Shown here piece after piece: positions 25,387-35,590 of a stretch of DNA of 64,000 nt. The DNA is from JAAYAN01 sp964437215 (GTDB lineage Bacteria > Bacteroidota > Ignavibacteria > Ignavibacteriales > Melioribacteraceae), in assembly GCA_964437215.1 (NCBI GenBank), contig CAYTFZ010000003.1, positions 17,207 to 81,206 of the forward strand. Direction: 5' to 3'. Below the pieces are notes generated by a model. The model saw nothing but the letters and a program-made list of their open reading frames with translations, did not search any database and was not told where the DNA came from. Each line of letters opens with the position of its first letter. Position 1 is the first letter of the stretch. Both the position numbers and the translations under genes were made by a program.

Positions 25387-26642
25387 TCGGAAACGAGTTT
25401 TTTTGCCAGAAGTCTTGATATATAAAGTGCATAAGAAGGTTTTTTTAGCAAAGCGCTTGTGAAATCATCCAGATTAAGAATGAGGACTTCTTCGGTAGTT
25501 GAAGCATCAAGAGAATTATCTTCCAGATTGTTCATAAGGAACGATATTTCGCTTCTGAATATTTTATCGTGAGTATATAATATTTTTACTTTATTGGATT
25601 TTATTTTATAATAAAGTCCTTCTGCTATTTTTTCTAAAAATAATTGATTATTTTCTTTAAGTTCGGCAAGATTTCTATTTGAATCGAGTTTTATGAAGTT
25701 TTCATAAATTTCTGTTATTAAATTTCCTTCTTCTTTTTGGTGTTCGATGGCAAAAGATACGGCATTCCCCTTATCATTATAATTCATATTAACAGTAAAA
25801 TGTGTTGCCATCATTATTCCGCGTCCGTGAAGTTCAAGCGGATCTCCTGTAAGGTTATTTTCTATTTGTTTCCGCCAGTCAAAACCTTCGCCTTCATCTT
25901 CAATATAAAAACTTGATTTAACAGGAGTTATCTCATAACTAAAAAAAACTTTTCGCCTGCTTATCCAAGGATATTTACATTTATCATCAATTAAATCCCC
26001 TATATATTTATCACTTTCAAGCCATGCAGTTTTTTCTTCATAAGTAATTCCGCAATTACCATGTTCAATAGCATTCATAAGCAATTCATATAAAGAGACA
26101 TTTAAATATCCTCTTTTAACAACATCAATTTTATTTGTATTATATAGGAAGTTGCAAATTAAGTTTGCTAGACAGATAGCTTCAACAGGATCGTTATTTA
26201 AATATAAAGACTTCGAAATATTGCTCATTAAAGATGTATTAACATCCTTATGTATAAGCATTTGCTCGTTTTCCCTTAGTATTTTCATTATTCGGGGCAG
26301 ATGAGCGTGAAGTTCGTTTGTGGTAAGCATTACAAGAATGTTTGCGCCACGGAGTTTATCAAGCTGATTTGCAGCTTTTATATTACTGCTTAACCCTATT
26401 ATGCCTATCTGCATTAACCAGGGATCACTTATGATTATTTCTAACAAATCAAAAGCATCAAAGTTTTGGTCATCAAAATTAAGAAAAATCAGTTTATGCC
26501 TTTGAACCGAAAGATATTGAACAGTCTCTGTTATTCCAGAAAGAAGTATTAAATGCTGTTCTTCGGAAAGTCCTTTATTTATTAAATATTTTATTTCTTC
26601 TAATTGTGTAAAACTGCTGCTTATTACTGGTATAGTATCCAT
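25383..26642 (-). CDS. Signalling protein: receiver-like, GHKL ATPase and cNMP-binding-like domains
   Basis: A 419-residue protein in three parts. Residues 1-125 resemble a receiver fold (L-I-F-L-N-F-D-D, then I-G-I-I-G-L-S-S) but phospho-acceptor residues are not certain. Residues 150-305 are a GHKL/anti-sigma-type ATPase with N-box E-L-L-M-N-A-I-E-H-G-N (186-196), E-D-E-G-E-G-F-D (248-255) and H-G-R-G-I-M-M (272-278). Residues 340-419 look like the second half of a cyclic-nucleotide-binding domain (S-F-L-M-N-N, then T-T-E-E-V-L-I-L-N-L-D-D-F). There is no phospho-accepting His box, so it is closer to RsbW-like serine kinases than to sensor kinases. Confidence 0.65.
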   Translation of the reverse strand: MDTIPVISSSFTQLEEIKYLINKGLSEEQHLILLSGITETVQYLSVQRHKLIFLNFDDQNFDAFDLLEIIISDPWLMQIGIIGLSSNIKAANQLDKLRGANILVMLTTNELHAHLPRIMKILRENEQMLIHKDVNTSLMSNISKSLYLNNDPVEAICLANLICNFLYNTNKIDVVKRGYLNVSLYELLMNAIEHGNCGITYEEKTAWLESDKYIGDLIDDKCKYPWISRRKVFFSYEITPVKSSFYIEDEGEGFDWRKQIENNLTGDPLELHGRGIMMATHFTVNMNYNDKGNAVSFAIEHQKEEGNLITEIYENFIKLDSNRNLAELKENNQLFLEKIAEGLYYKIKSNKVKILYTHDKIFRSEISFLMNNLEDNSLDASTTEEVLILNLDDFTSALLKKPSYALYISRLLAKKLVSD

Positions 26643-26786
26643 AAACTCATTTTTTTAGAATATCTCTTTCAAATTATCGAAAAAAAATCAGAGTATTTAA
26701 TTTCCTATAATTCTATTTTTTATTATGACAAATATATCTGAATTTCACAAATAATTATCGACTTAATATCACAAGTTCATATTATT

Positions 26787-28346
26787 TCATTCACCGTGTT
26801 TAGTTTTAAATCCTTTTTGCATCCATCCTTTTGCAAGCAGTAAGGCAACCGGAGAAGATATTGCAATAATTCCATAAATAAGCCACATAAATTCAGTATT
26901 CATTTCGCTTGGAGGCGTATTTGTTGGACAATACTGTGTTAAAAACCAGCCGGAATATAAGCCTGTAATTATTTTTGTAAGAAACCAGGGAAACTGTCCT
27001 ATTCCCATATAAATACCGGTCATATTTTTGGGAGCAATTTCTGCAACCCACTGTAAAAACCGCGGCTGCCACATTGCTTCACCTATTGTCATAATGCCTA
27101 TATAAATTAGAAGTGTATAAATATTGGGCCCTAAAGTTAGAATAAATGTTGGAGCAGCCATAACAAATGTGCCGATTATCATCATATTGTAAGTGTCCTT
27201 TTTTAATGTTAAGGCAGTTACAATTGGAGTAAGTATAAAGATAAATATCGGATTAAGATTAACAAAGAATTCAAAGTTCTCTTCTACAAATCCTTCGAAT
27301 GCCCGGCTTGTATATTGCGGAATTGTAAGCCAGTTATGAGCAAAAAGTGTTTGAACCGGAATTAATGCGAAGATAAAGAATAGAAATCGTGCATCGCGAA
27401 GAGGAAAATTTTTGATGTAATATTTTATTTTATCCTTTAATTTCATATCCAAAAGCTCATCATCATCCTTTGTATCAGAATTATCATCTTCAAGTCTGTT
27501 TTCCTGTAATGCTTTTTGAACGGCTTTTTTAGTTATCATAAAATAAACAGCAAAAATACCTGCAACAGTTAAACCTACATAAACCCAAAAGACACCTTGT
27601 ATTCCGTATGCATTTCTTACAGGAGGAGAAATTAGTCCTGGCAGAAACCCTCCAAGATTCATTAAGCCATATAACATCGCATAACCCATTCCCGCAGTAT
27701 TTTTATTTGTAAACTGTTTTACAGCTGCATAAGCAGCAGGCTGGTAAATTCCATATCCTAAAATTATGCCCAATATGCCAAGCATTGCAAAAATATGCGG
27801 CATTTCTCCATATCCTTTTATTCCGATATCTGGAGAAATTGTTAAAATTATCCTTCCTACAAGCATAAAAGCAAGTGAAAATAAGAATGCTTTTCGTACG
27901 CCAATCCAATCGACAGTTGCACCTAAAAACAACATGCTTAATGTAATTCCGCCTGTTTGAATTGCAACCATTAATCCAGCATCAATATCATTCAATCCGA
28001 TAAAATCATTAAAAAATATAGCTAAAAGACCAAGAACGCCAAAATAAGTAATCCCTTCTAAAATATACGAAACATTTACCCCTGATAGTGCAACAGAAGT
28101 ATGTAACAAATCGATAAAAGGCTGGGTTATATCAATAATTGTTTTGTCAAATTCTGTTTTTTCTTTTTTACTGTTCCCTTCAATAAAATATATAGCGGCA
28201 AGAGCAAAAAAATTAAAAACGACAGATAGAATAAACCATAAAACACTATTCTGCCCTTTTTTTATTGAAATGCGCGTTGTTGAAAGCACCACAAATAAAA
28301 ATTCAATTAGAGCTAAGCCAATAATTACAATTTTCAGATTTTCCAA
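26787..28346 (-). CDS. Major facilitator superfamily transporter
   Basis: A 519-residue polytopic membrane protein. The MFS signature between helices 2 and 3 reads G-A-T-V-D-W-I-G-V-R-K-A. Before the 12-helix core there are two extra N-terminal helices (I-V-I-I-G-L-A-L-I-E-F-L-F-V-V, and a second near 35-55), separated from it by a charged linker. A long acidic loop (E-D-D-N-S-D-T-K-D-D-D-E) divides the halves. The fold resembles peptide (POT) or sugar-phosphate transporters, but no substrate can be assigned. It lies just after murB. Confidence 0.75.
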   Translation of the reverse strand: MENLKIVIIGLALIEFLFVVLSTTRISIKKGQNSVLWFILSVVFNFFALAAIYFIEGNSKKEKTEFDKTIIDITQPFIDLLHTSVALSGVNVSYILEGITYFGVLGLLAIFFNDFIGLNDIDAGLMVAIQTGGITLSMLFLGATVDWIGVRKAFLFSLAFMLVGRIILTISPDIGIKGYGEMPHIFAMLGILGIILGYGIYQPAAYAAVKQFTNKNTAGMGYAMLYGLMNLGGFLPGLISPPVRNAYGIQGVFWVYVGLTVAGIFAVYFMITKKAVQKALQENRLEDDNSDTKDDDELLDMKLKDKIKYYIKNFPLRDARFLFFIFALIPVQTLFAHNWLTIPQYTSRAFEGFVEENFEFFVNLNPIFIFILTPIVTALTLKKDTYNMMIIGTFVMAAPTFILTLGPNIYTLLIYIGIMTIGEAMWQPRFLQWVAEIAPKNMTGIYMGIGQFPWFLTKIITGLYSGWFLTQYCPTNTPPSEMNTEFMWLIYGIIAISSPVALLLAKGWMQKGFKTKHGE

Positions 28347-28356
28347 TTTATTACCT

Positions 28357-29367
28357 TTAAATAATTATATTCACTTCGGGGGTCAAGTTAATTTTGAACT
28401 TATTTAATACTTCGGCACGAATAAATTCGGAGAATTCAATTATTTCTTTTCCGGTTGCTCCGCCGAAATTAAGTATTACTAAAGCTTGCTGATTATATGT
28501 ACCAACATTTCCTTTTCTAAAACCTTTTAATCCAGCTTTTTCAATAAGCCAGCCGGCAGGAATTTTAACATTGCCGCTATCAGTTTCAAAATAAATAATA
28601 TCGTTATATTCCCTTTTCAATCCTTCCAATTCATCGTTTGAAATTTCAGGATTTTTAAAGAAACTTCCGGCATTGCCTAAAATTTCAGTATCCGGAAGTT
28701 TACTTGTTCTTATTTCAATTATTTTATTTCGAATTTCTGATAATGATATTTTTTCTTGGTCTGCAAAAATTTGGGAAAGCGGTTTATAATTTAGCTTGTA
28801 ATGCGGATTTAAACATAAATTATAATTTACTGAAGTAATAATAAACTTATTTTTTAATTCATTTTTAAAAATACTTTCGCGGTAACCGAATTTGCAAAAG
28901 CTTTTTTCAATTGTTTTAAAAGATCTGTTTTCAATATCAAAATATTCAACTGAATAAATAATATCGGATACTTCTGTTCCGTATGCCCCGATATTTTGAA
29001 TTGGTGAAGCGCCTACAGTGCCAGGAATAAGACTTAAATTTTCTGCCCCGTAAAATGAGTTCGATACACAATAATCAACAAAATTATCCCACAACTCCCC
29101 AGCATTGGCTTTAATAATAACTTTATCTTCATCTTTTGATAGGACTTCAAATCCGGAAATTTTGTTTTTTATTACAATTCCATCGAAATCATCGGTAAAA
29201 AGCACGTTACTTCCGCCTCCTAATATTATCCATTTTCTCTGAAAATAACCTTCATCCGATAATTTTAAAATATCTTCTTTATTTGTAATTTCACAAAAGA
29301 ATTTTGCCTTCGCATCAATTTTAAATGTGTTTAGATTTTTCAAAGAAATGTTTTTAATTAGTTGCAA
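28357..29367 (-). CDS. murB: UDP-N-acetylenolpyruvoylglucosamine reductase
   Basis: FAD enzyme completing UDP-MurNAc synthesis. Motifs are L-G-G-G-S-N-V-L-F, I-P-G-T-V-G-A-S-P-I-Q-N-I-G-A-Y-G, the catalytic Ser in N-A-G-S-F-F-K-N-P, and a C-terminal Glu in L-T-P-E-V-N. The Y-G-x-R-E-S insert is of the E. coli (type I) kind. TTG 29367 follows AAGGAG with good spacing; an upstream TTG (29391) would place that site inside the gene. Overlap with comEC is 10 bp. Confidence 0.94.
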   Translation of the reverse strand: MQLIKNISLKNLNTFKIDAKAKFFCEITNKEDILKLSDEGYFQRKWIILGGGSNVLFTDDFDGIVIKNKISGFEVLSKDEDKVIIKANAGELWDNFVDYCVSNSFYGAENLSLIPGTVGASPIQNIGAYGTEVSDIIYSVEYFDIENRSFKTIEKSFCKFGYRESIFKNELKNKFIITSVNYNLCLNPHYKLNYKPLSQIFADQEKISLSEIRNKIIEIRTSKLPDTEILGNAGSFFKNPEISNDELEGLKREYNDIIYFETDSGNVKIPAGWLIEKAGLKGFRKGNVGTYNQQALVILNFGGATGKEIIEFSEFIRAEVLNKFKINLTPEVNIII

Positions 29368-31754
29368 TTTATATCGAGCTCCTTTTTCCAATTGATAATT
29401 TTAAATTTTGTACCGTCGGATTCAAGAAGCACGGCTCCTTCTTTATCTGTTCTTAAAATTATTGAATTCGCAAGTTTAAGATTCCCGATTACTTCATCAG
29501 ACGGATGACCATAACTGTTAAATTTTCCGGATGATATTAAGGAATATTTTGGAGAAACCCAGTTTAAAAAAGGGAGTCCGGTTCCTTTTTTACTTCCGTG
29601 ATGACCAATCTTTAATATATCCGAATCTAAAAAAGTCTTATATTTTGTAATCAGCTTACTTTCACTTTCAAACTCAGCATCTCCGGTAAATAATGCCGAA
29701 GAACTGCCATAACAAATTTTTACAATACCACTGCGGTTGTTGCTGTCAAAATTAATAATCTTTGAAGACTTGAGGAAATAAATTTTTGCATTGCCCTCAT
29801 TTAACGCTATACTTTTATAATATGAATATTTCTGTTTTTTATTAATAAGATATTGATTAAAATCCATTTCCTTTTGGATGGTTGTATCTGGCTCCGGGAA
29901 ATAAATATTTTTGCAAAGATCTTTTTCAATTAGAGAATAAATCCCTTTATAATGGTCTGCATCAATGTGCGAAATAAAAACATAATCGAGCTTTTTAATA
30001 TTGAGATATTCTAAAAGCGGAATAATCGTTCTTTTCCCGTAATCGAATTCGGGAGTTGCGTTTCCTGCATCTATTAAAGCTTTTTTGCCATCTGGAAAAC
30101 TTACAAGAAAAGCATCACCCTGGCCCACATCTACCATTAAAATTGACAGCTTGTTTTCTTTAAATATTGTTGAACGGTTAATTAAAAATGTAAAAGATAA
30201 ATTTAATATTATAAGGATTGCAGTAAGTATTTTTAATTTTAATTTGTTCGGCTTTAACAAAAATGTAAGACCAATAAATATAACAATAAGATAAACTGCT
30301 CCGTTAAAAATTGTGAGTCCTGTTGAGCTGAGATATGAGTAATCGGGATTACCAAATATTTTTCCTAAATAAAAAAGAATTGTTGTTAAAAAGTTTGTAA
30401 CAGAAGATAAAATAAGAGCGCTTTCAATGCTAATCAAAGAAATCAATAATGAAATAAAAGCATTTCCTATAATAATTCCGGCTAATGGAATTGCAAAAAT
30501 ATTTGCAAAGATTGATGTAACAGATATTTTATGAAAATATACTACTGTAAAAGGCAAAGTACCTAACTGGGCAAATATTGAAATAGACGCAAACAACAAG
30601 AATTTTTTCAATATTCTGTTTTTAAGTTTCTTCTTATTTATATATTCACTAAAGAGCGGTTGAAAATATATGATAGAAAATACTGCACTTACCGATAATT
30701 GGAATCCGGCATTATATAATTGATAAGGATCGAAAGAAAGAATTAGAAGGGCTGCCAGAAATAAAGAATTTACCGGATTATAATTCCTGTCTGCATAAGA
30801 TGCCGCTAAAATTATAATTGCCATAATTGAAGCTCGTACAGCCGAAACCGGCATTCCTGTTATTGCAAGAAACAATAAAATTCCAGTAGTAAGCAACAAA
30901 TAACGAAAATGAATATTTAAGCGGGCAAAAAACAAATGCATAATTATAATTATAAATCCTACGTGCAACCCTGATACTGCAAGCAGATGTACTATGCCCG
31001 AATTTATAAAAAGCTCTTTAGTTTCATCAGAAATTTCTGACCGATCTGCTAATAAAACACCGCGTAAAAATCCTGCAGTTTCATAATTATGAAGTTCTTT
31101 AATACGTTTATCAATGCTTTTCCGGATTTGCAGAAAAAAGTTTTTTGCAAATTCCCTCTTTTGTTTGATTAGCTGAATCTGTTCAATTTCAGCATATCCC
31201 GTAGCAGAAATATTTTTCCTATTTAAAAAAGTTTTATAGTCAAATTCTCCCGGATTTTTTATTCCTGCCGGTTGATAAAGATTCCCGATAAAAATCAGCC
31301 GGTCGCCGCAATTTATTTCAGGGTATAGCAGATCAAGATTATCTGTTTCTGATTTTATCTTTAATACAACAGAAAACTCTTTAACTATTTTTTGTCCATG
31401 GCTTTCAATAGAATCTGTTTTTATGGTTAAAAATATTGCATCTTGGTTGTATAAATGAACATCTTCCACTCTGCTCCACACTTTTACTTCACGCAGATCT
31501 TTGAATGGCAAAGATATTTGCTCTGTGTTTAATTCAGCAATTTCAGAGTTAAGAAATCCGGCAGTAAAAATTGAAATTATAATTAGAAACTGATTAAGAA
31601 TTAAAAGTTTTTTGTAGAAAAGAAGAATGAGTATTGCTGAGAAAATAAAGCTGCATAAGAGAAGAATTCCACCGATACTAAAACTAAAAATGTTAGATGC
31701 AAGAATTCCTGCTGTGAAAATAAAAGTAAATTTTATTATTGGATAGTCTTTCAT
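29358..31754 (-). CDS. comEC: ComEC/Rec2 family DNA-uptake channel
   Basis: The 798-residue protein has the three expected parts: an N-terminal DUF4131/OB-like region after three membrane segments, the competence membrane domain (L-L-A-V-S-G-L-H-V-G-F-I and G-M-P-V-S-A-V-R-A), and a C-terminal MBL-like domain (V-D-V-G-Q-G-D-A-F-L-V, S-H-I-D-A-D-H-Y-K-G-I, G-H-H-G-S). ComEC carries single-stranded DNA across the inner membrane during transformation, which suggests natural competence. It is coupled to both neighbours by short overlaps. Confidence 0.92.
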   Translation of the reverse strand: MKDYPIIKFTFIFTAGILASNIFSFSIGGILLLCSFIFSAILILLFYKKLLILNQFLIIISIFTAGFLNSEIAELNTEQISLPFKDLREVKVWSRVEDVHLYNQDAIFLTIKTDSIESHGQKIVKEFSVVLKIKSETDNLDLLYPEINCGDRLIFIGNLYQPAGIKNPGEFDYKTFLNRKNISATGYAEIEQIQLIKQKREFAKNFFLQIRKSIDKRIKELHNYETAGFLRGVLLADRSEISDETKELFINSGIVHLLAVSGLHVGFIIIIMHLFFARLNIHFRYLLLTTGILLFLAITGMPVSAVRASIMAIIILAASYADRNYNPVNSLFLAALLILSFDPYQLYNAGFQLSVSAVFSIIYFQPLFSEYINKKKLKNRILKKFLLFASISIFAQLGTLPFTVVYFHKISVTSIFANIFAIPLAGIIIGNAFISLLISLISIESALILSSVTNFLTTILFYLGKIFGNPDYSYLSSTGLTIFNGAVYLIVIFIGLTFLLKPNKLKLKILTAILIILNLSFTFLINRSTIFKENKLSILMVDVGQGDAFLVSFPDGKKALIDAGNATPEFDYGKRTIIPLLEYLNIKKLDYVFISHIDADHYKGIYSLIEKDLCKNIYFPEPDTTIQKEMDFNQYLINKKQKYSYYKSIALNEGNAKIYFLKSSKIINFDSNNRSGIVKICYGSSSALFTGDAEFESESKLITKYKTFLDSDILKIGHHGSKKGTGLPFLNWVSPKYSLISSGKFNSYGHPSDEVIGNLKLANSIILRTDKEGAVLLESDGTKFKIINWKKELDINCN

Positions 31755-32665
31755 TTCAGAATCTCTAAAATTGAAGACTTTATATGTTCAAGACTTTTAA
31801 TGCTGTCTGCCAGCTTTTGTGAATGTTTGCCAGAGACAATACAAAGCGAAGGATTTAATGTGTGTGATTTATTGGACAAGTCTTCAAAATTTCCGTGATC
31901 GGAACATAAAATAAACGTCATTTCACGGGGAAGTTTATTTAATATTTCTAACAAAAACGAATCGAGAATATTTATTGCATATTCCAAATAATCCTGATGA
32001 CGCAGATGCCCGAAATGATCGGTGAGATAATATTCGAATAATGTAAAATTGTTTTCCGAAGCAATTTTAATTAATCTTTTTGCAGCTGTTTCGGGTTTTA
32101 TTACCGGCAGATTATAGTTTAATTTATTTCTCCATCGGGAATTATCAATTTCAGCGCTTATTGCCCTGCCTTTTCTTAAATCATTCAAATTGCATAAAGA
32201 AGTTTCATTAAATACGCTTGTTAAAGTGGTAAAGCTTAATCTTTGCCTTCCACTTTTAAGATAATCAAAAAACATTTGCGGATAAGCGTTAACAAACTTC
32301 GATTTTAATCCTTTTACAATTACTTCTTTAAATATATTTTTCTCTTTAATTAAAGGATATAATGTTGTGTGCGGAAATGGTCCGAAATGTTTTCCTAAAA
32401 ATTCGGCAGCATTAAATCCGCAGAAAATTGAAGTTTGCCCCGTACCGCTTTGAGGAATTCCCTCTATGCCCATACACGCATCAACAGGAAAATAAATCGA
32501 ATCAACTGATTTACCGTAAAGATTATCTAAATGAGGAACACTTGTAAAATGATTTGAGAATATCTTAAAATTATACTTAATGAATGGATTCTTAACAGGG
32601 TCATTTTTCCCTATTCCAACACCGTCAATAAAAATCATTAATACAGAATTATCTGTCATATTCAA
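31751..32665 (-). CDS. Alkaline-phosphatase-superfamily metalloenzyme
   Basis: 304 residues with the superfamily's metal sites: M-I-F-I-D-G-V-G-I-G at the N-terminus, the S-G-T-G-Q-T-S nucleophile region, Y-L-T-D-H-F-G-H, and C-S-D-H-G-N-F-E-D. This is the core shared by cofactor-independent phosphoglycerate mutases and phosphopentomutases, without the mutase cap of full-length iPGM. Its reaction is unknown. The ATGA overlap with comEC shows coupling. Confidence 0.72.
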   Translation of the reverse strand: MNMTDNSVLMIFIDGVGIGKNDPVKNPFIKYNFKIFSNHFTSVPHLDNLYGKSVDSIYFPVDACMGIEGIPQSGTGQTSIFCGFNAAEFLGKHFGPFPHTTLYPLIKEKNIFKEVIVKGLKSKFVNAYPQMFFDYLKSGRQRLSFTTLTSVFNETSLCNLNDLRKGRAISAEIDNSRWRNKLNYNLPVIKPETAAKRLIKIASENNFTLFEYYLTDHFGHLRHQDYLEYAINILDSFLLEILNKLPREMTFILCSDHGNFEDLSNKSHTLNPSLCIVSGKHSQKLADSIKSLEHIKSSILEILK

Positions 32666-32699
32666 TATCTATGTATTTGTGATTATATCAACAAAATAA

Positions 32700-33149
32700 T
32701 TACTTTGATTCTACAAGAATTGTAACTGGACCTTCATTCATAATTTTTATCTGCATCATTGCACCAAACAAACCGGATTCAACTTTTTTTTCACCCAGAT
32801 TTTTCCTCATCTTCTCTAAAAATAATTCGTATAATTTATTTGCATATTCGGGTTGTGCCGCCTCAGTAAAACTTGGCCTGTTTCCTTTCCGTGCATCGCC
32901 GTAAAGCGTAAATTGCGAAATTACTAAAACTTCACCGTCAATATCTTTTACAGAAAGATTCATTTTATTCTGGCTGTCTTCAAAAATCCTGAGATTGGAG
33001 CATTTATCCGCAACAAAATCAATTTCCTTTTCAGTATCCGAATTATGAACGCCTAATAAAATTACCATCCCTTTCCCTATCTCTCTAAAATAGCTTTCAC
33101 TTTCAATTTTAACCCATCCTTCTGATACTCTTTGAACTAATGCTCTCAT
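32700..33149 (-). CDS. dtd: D-aminoacyl-tRNA deacylase
   Basis: Removes D-amino acids and glycine mischarged on tRNAs. The 149-residue protein has M-R-A-L-V-Q-R-V at its start, the S-Q-F-T-L-Y-G-D motif and the cross-subunit G-P-V-T loop (in NEGPVTILVESK). Its ATG overlaps the prmC stop by 4 bp. Confidence 0.94.
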   Translation of the reverse strand: MRALVQRVSEGWVKIESESYFREIGKGMVILLGVHNSDTEKEIDFVADKCSNLRIFEDSQNKMNLSVKDIDGEVLVISQFTLYGDARKGNRPSFTEAAQPEYANKLYELFLEKMRKNLGEKKVESGLFGAMMQIKIMNEGPVTILVESK

Positions 33150-33997
33150 ACTTTTTGACCTGCTACTACCCTTTCAATTCCAAGATAATCCTTAATTAGA
33201 TATGTATTTATAAAATTATTTTTAATCATAATATTTTTAACATTTTCCGCTTGTCCCTGCCCTGTTTCAAAAAAAAGTTCGCCGCTTGGTTTTAATATTT
33301 TTCCGGCAAGGCTTGATATTCTTTTATAAAATGTATAGCCATCCGAATTATCTGTTACAGCTTCTTTTGGTTCGTAATTTACAATCTCTTTTTGCAGAGT
33401 AGAGTATTCTTCCAACGAAACATATGGCGGGTTAGAAACAATAATATCAAATTCGGTTTTGATATCAAATTCTTGGTTAAGTATATCATTTTTAAAAAAA
33501 GTAATATTACTAATAGAATTTTTATCAGCATTCAATTTTGCTGTTTTAAGGGCATTTTCCGAAATGTCTGTTGCATAAATTGTTGAATCAGGTAAATGTT
33601 TCGCAAGGCAGATAGAAATTATTCCGCTTCCAGTTCCGATATCAAGAACATTTAAGTTTGAACCGGTTTTGTATTTTTCGGTAATTATTTCTACAAGAAT
33701 TTCTGTTTCCTGCCGCGGAATTAAAACATTATCGTTCACGACGAAATTCATACCGAAAAATTCAACCTTGCCAAGGATATATTGCAACGGTTCTCCTTTT
33801 GATCTTCTGCTTAAAAATATTCTGTATTTTACAACTTCGTCTTCGCTTAAGGGTTTATCGAATTTTAGATATAATTCAAGTCTTTTACAGCCTAAAATAT
33901 CAGCCAAAAGAAGTTCTGCATTCATACGGGCAGAATCGATACCTTTTTCAGATAAATATTTGGCGGATAAGTTGATAGACTCGAGAACGGATATCAT
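33146..33997 (-). CDS. prmC: Release factor glutamine methyltransferase
   Basis: Methylates the Gln of the GGQ motif in peptide release factors. The 283-residue protein has the N-terminal helical domain, L-Q-Y-I-L-G-x-V-E-F-F-G, SAM motif I V-L-D-I-G-T-G-S-G, and the diagnostic N-P-P-Y. First gene of the prmC-dtd-phosphatase-comEC-murB-MFS series; the release-factor gene prfA, often adjacent, is not here. Confidence 0.94.
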   Translation of the reverse strand: MISVLESINLSAKYLSEKGIDSARMNAELLLADILGCKRLELYLKFDKPLSEDEVVKYRIFLSRRSKGEPLQYILGKVEFFGMNFVVNDNVLIPRQETEILVEIITEKYKTGSNLNVLDIGTGSGIISICLAKHLPDSTIYATDISENALKTAKLNADKNSISNITFFKNDILNQEFDIKTEFDIIVSNPPYVSLEEYSTLQKEIVNYEPKEAVTDNSDGYTFYKRISSLAGKILKPSGELFFETGQGQAENVKNIMIKNNFINTYLIKDYLGIERVVAGQKV

Positions 33998-34106
33998 TTG
34001 AAATTGTAAATTTATTAATAATAAGTAAGATTTTAACTTGGAATATACTTAAGATAACTCAAAAATTAAAAGTATTATTAACAATCATTATAAAAGTATT
34101 TAGAAT

Positions 34107-34135
34107 TTGACTTTAAAATTTCTATAAATTATCTT
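34107..34135 (+). promoter_or_regulatory. Probable sigma70-type promoter for amtB
   Basis: TTGACT (34107-34112), a 17-bp spacer and TATCTT (34130-34135) lie about 100 bp before amtB. A short interrupted palindrome GTTA-TGCG-TAAC follows near 34208-34219, just before the AAAGGAG ribosome-binding site, and could be a control site. Confidence 0.5.
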
Positions 34136-34235
34136 ACGCGTCGTTATTACATAAATTTCTTAGTTATATTATCTATATGATATTATTATTATTAGGCGCT
34201 AACAATGTTATGCGTAACTATATAAAGGAGAAAAG

Positions 34236-35579
34236 ATGAAGTTGAAATGGCTATTTCCATTTGGAATACTCTTGGCTATTGGTATTTTAGGATTATTTTA
34301 CAACCCTGTATCAGAAGCATCAAAAACCGAATCGTTACCAATTGTACCTGGTGATGTTGCTTGGATGATAACTGCTTCCGGCTTAGTTCTTTTAATGACT
34401 CCAGGTCTTTCATTTTTCTATGGAGGAATGGTTAGGATGAAAAATGTTATTTCTACAATGTTGCAAAGTTTCATTTCGCTCGGGGTAATAAGTGTTCTAT
34501 GGGTATTTATCGGTTTTAGTCTTGCATTTGGAGACAGTTTTGGTGGATTCATCGGAAATCCTTTTACATATTTTATGTTTAAGAATGTCGGGCTTCATAC
34601 TGATCCTATTTTATCTCCAACAATTCCATTAGCATTATTTGCTTTATTTCAGCTGAAATTTGCAATAATAACACCTGCTTTAATTACCGGTTCTTTTGCT
34701 GAAAGGATAAGATTTTCTGGTTACTTATTATTTATTTGTCTTTTTGCAATATTTATTTATTCACCTATAGCTCATTGGACTTGGCATCCAGATGGATTTT
34801 TAAGGAAAATGGGTGTTTTGGATTTTGCTGGAGGTACTGTTGTTCATATGTCGGCAGGATTAGCAGCTTTAGCAGGAGCAATTGTTTTAGGACAAAGACG
34901 TGATCATTCTAAAAAAATAATGCACAAACCTGCTAATATACCTTTTGTTATGCTTGGAACAGGTATGTTATGGTTTGGATGGTTTGGTTTTAACGGGGGT
35001 TCTGCTTTAGCAGCAAATGAAACAGCTGTTCAAGCATTTCTAACAACAAACACAGCTTCAGCAGCAGCGATGCTCGCTTGGATTTTTATTGATGCAATAA
35101 AAGGATTAAAAGTATCTGCCCTAGGAGCGTGTATTGGAGCAGTAGTTGGTCTTGTTGCAATTACTCCTGCCGCTGGATTTGTAACAGTTGGACAGAGTAT
35201 TTTTATTGGAATTGCTGCAAGTGCCTTAAGCAATTATATGGTTCATTTAAAAGCTAAAACACAGGTTGATGATACATTAGATGTCTTTCCCTGCCATGGC
35301 ATAGGCGGAATGTTTGGCATGGTGGCAACAGGAGTATTTGCTGCAAATGTTGGATTAATTTACGGTGATACAACAACATTTTTGAATCATTTACTTGCTT
35401 TATTAATTGTTACAGTATATGCCTTTGCAGGTTCTTATTTGTTATTTAAAATAACCGATATGATAATTCCGATTAGAGTAACTGAAAATCAAGAAATAAT
35501 TGGACTTGATATTAGCCAACATGGTGAAAGCACATATTATCCAGAAGAATTTAAATTAACAGAAATGCCTGTAAAATAA
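34236..35579 (+). CDS. amtB: Ammonium transporter
   Basis: Inner-membrane ammonium channel of 447 residues with a signal-like first helix and 11 further membrane segments. The signature P-G-L-S-F-F-Y-G-G-M-V-R and the two pore histidines (in A-H-W-T-W-H-P and F-P-C-H-G-I-G-G) are present. The ribosome-binding site AAAGGAG sits just before the ATG. Unusually, no P-II (glnK) gene is adjacent: the next gene is purE on the other strand, separated by a hairpin. Confidence 0.95.
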   Translation: MKLKWLFPFGILLAIGILGLFYNPVSEASKTESLPIVPGDVAWMITASGLVLLMTPGLSFFYGGMVRMKNVISTMLQSFISLGVISVLWVFIGFSLAFGDSFGGFIGNPFTYFMFKNVGLHTDPILSPTIPLALFALFQLKFAIITPALITGSFAERIRFSGYLLFICLFAIFIYSPIAHWTWHPDGFLRKMGVLDFAGGTVVHMSAGLAALAGAIVLGQRRDHSKKIMHKPANIPFVMLGTGMLWFGWFGFNGGSALAANETAVQAFLTTNTASAAAMLAWIFIDAIKGLKVSALGACIGAVVGLVAITPAAGFVTVGQSIFIGIAASALSNYMVHLKAKTQVDDTLDVFPCHGIGGMFGMVATGVFAANVGLIYGDTTTFLNHLLALLIVTVYAFAGSYLLFKITDMIIPIRVTENQEIIGLDISQHGESTYYPEEFKLTEMPVK

Positions 35580-35590
35580 GAATAATTCAT

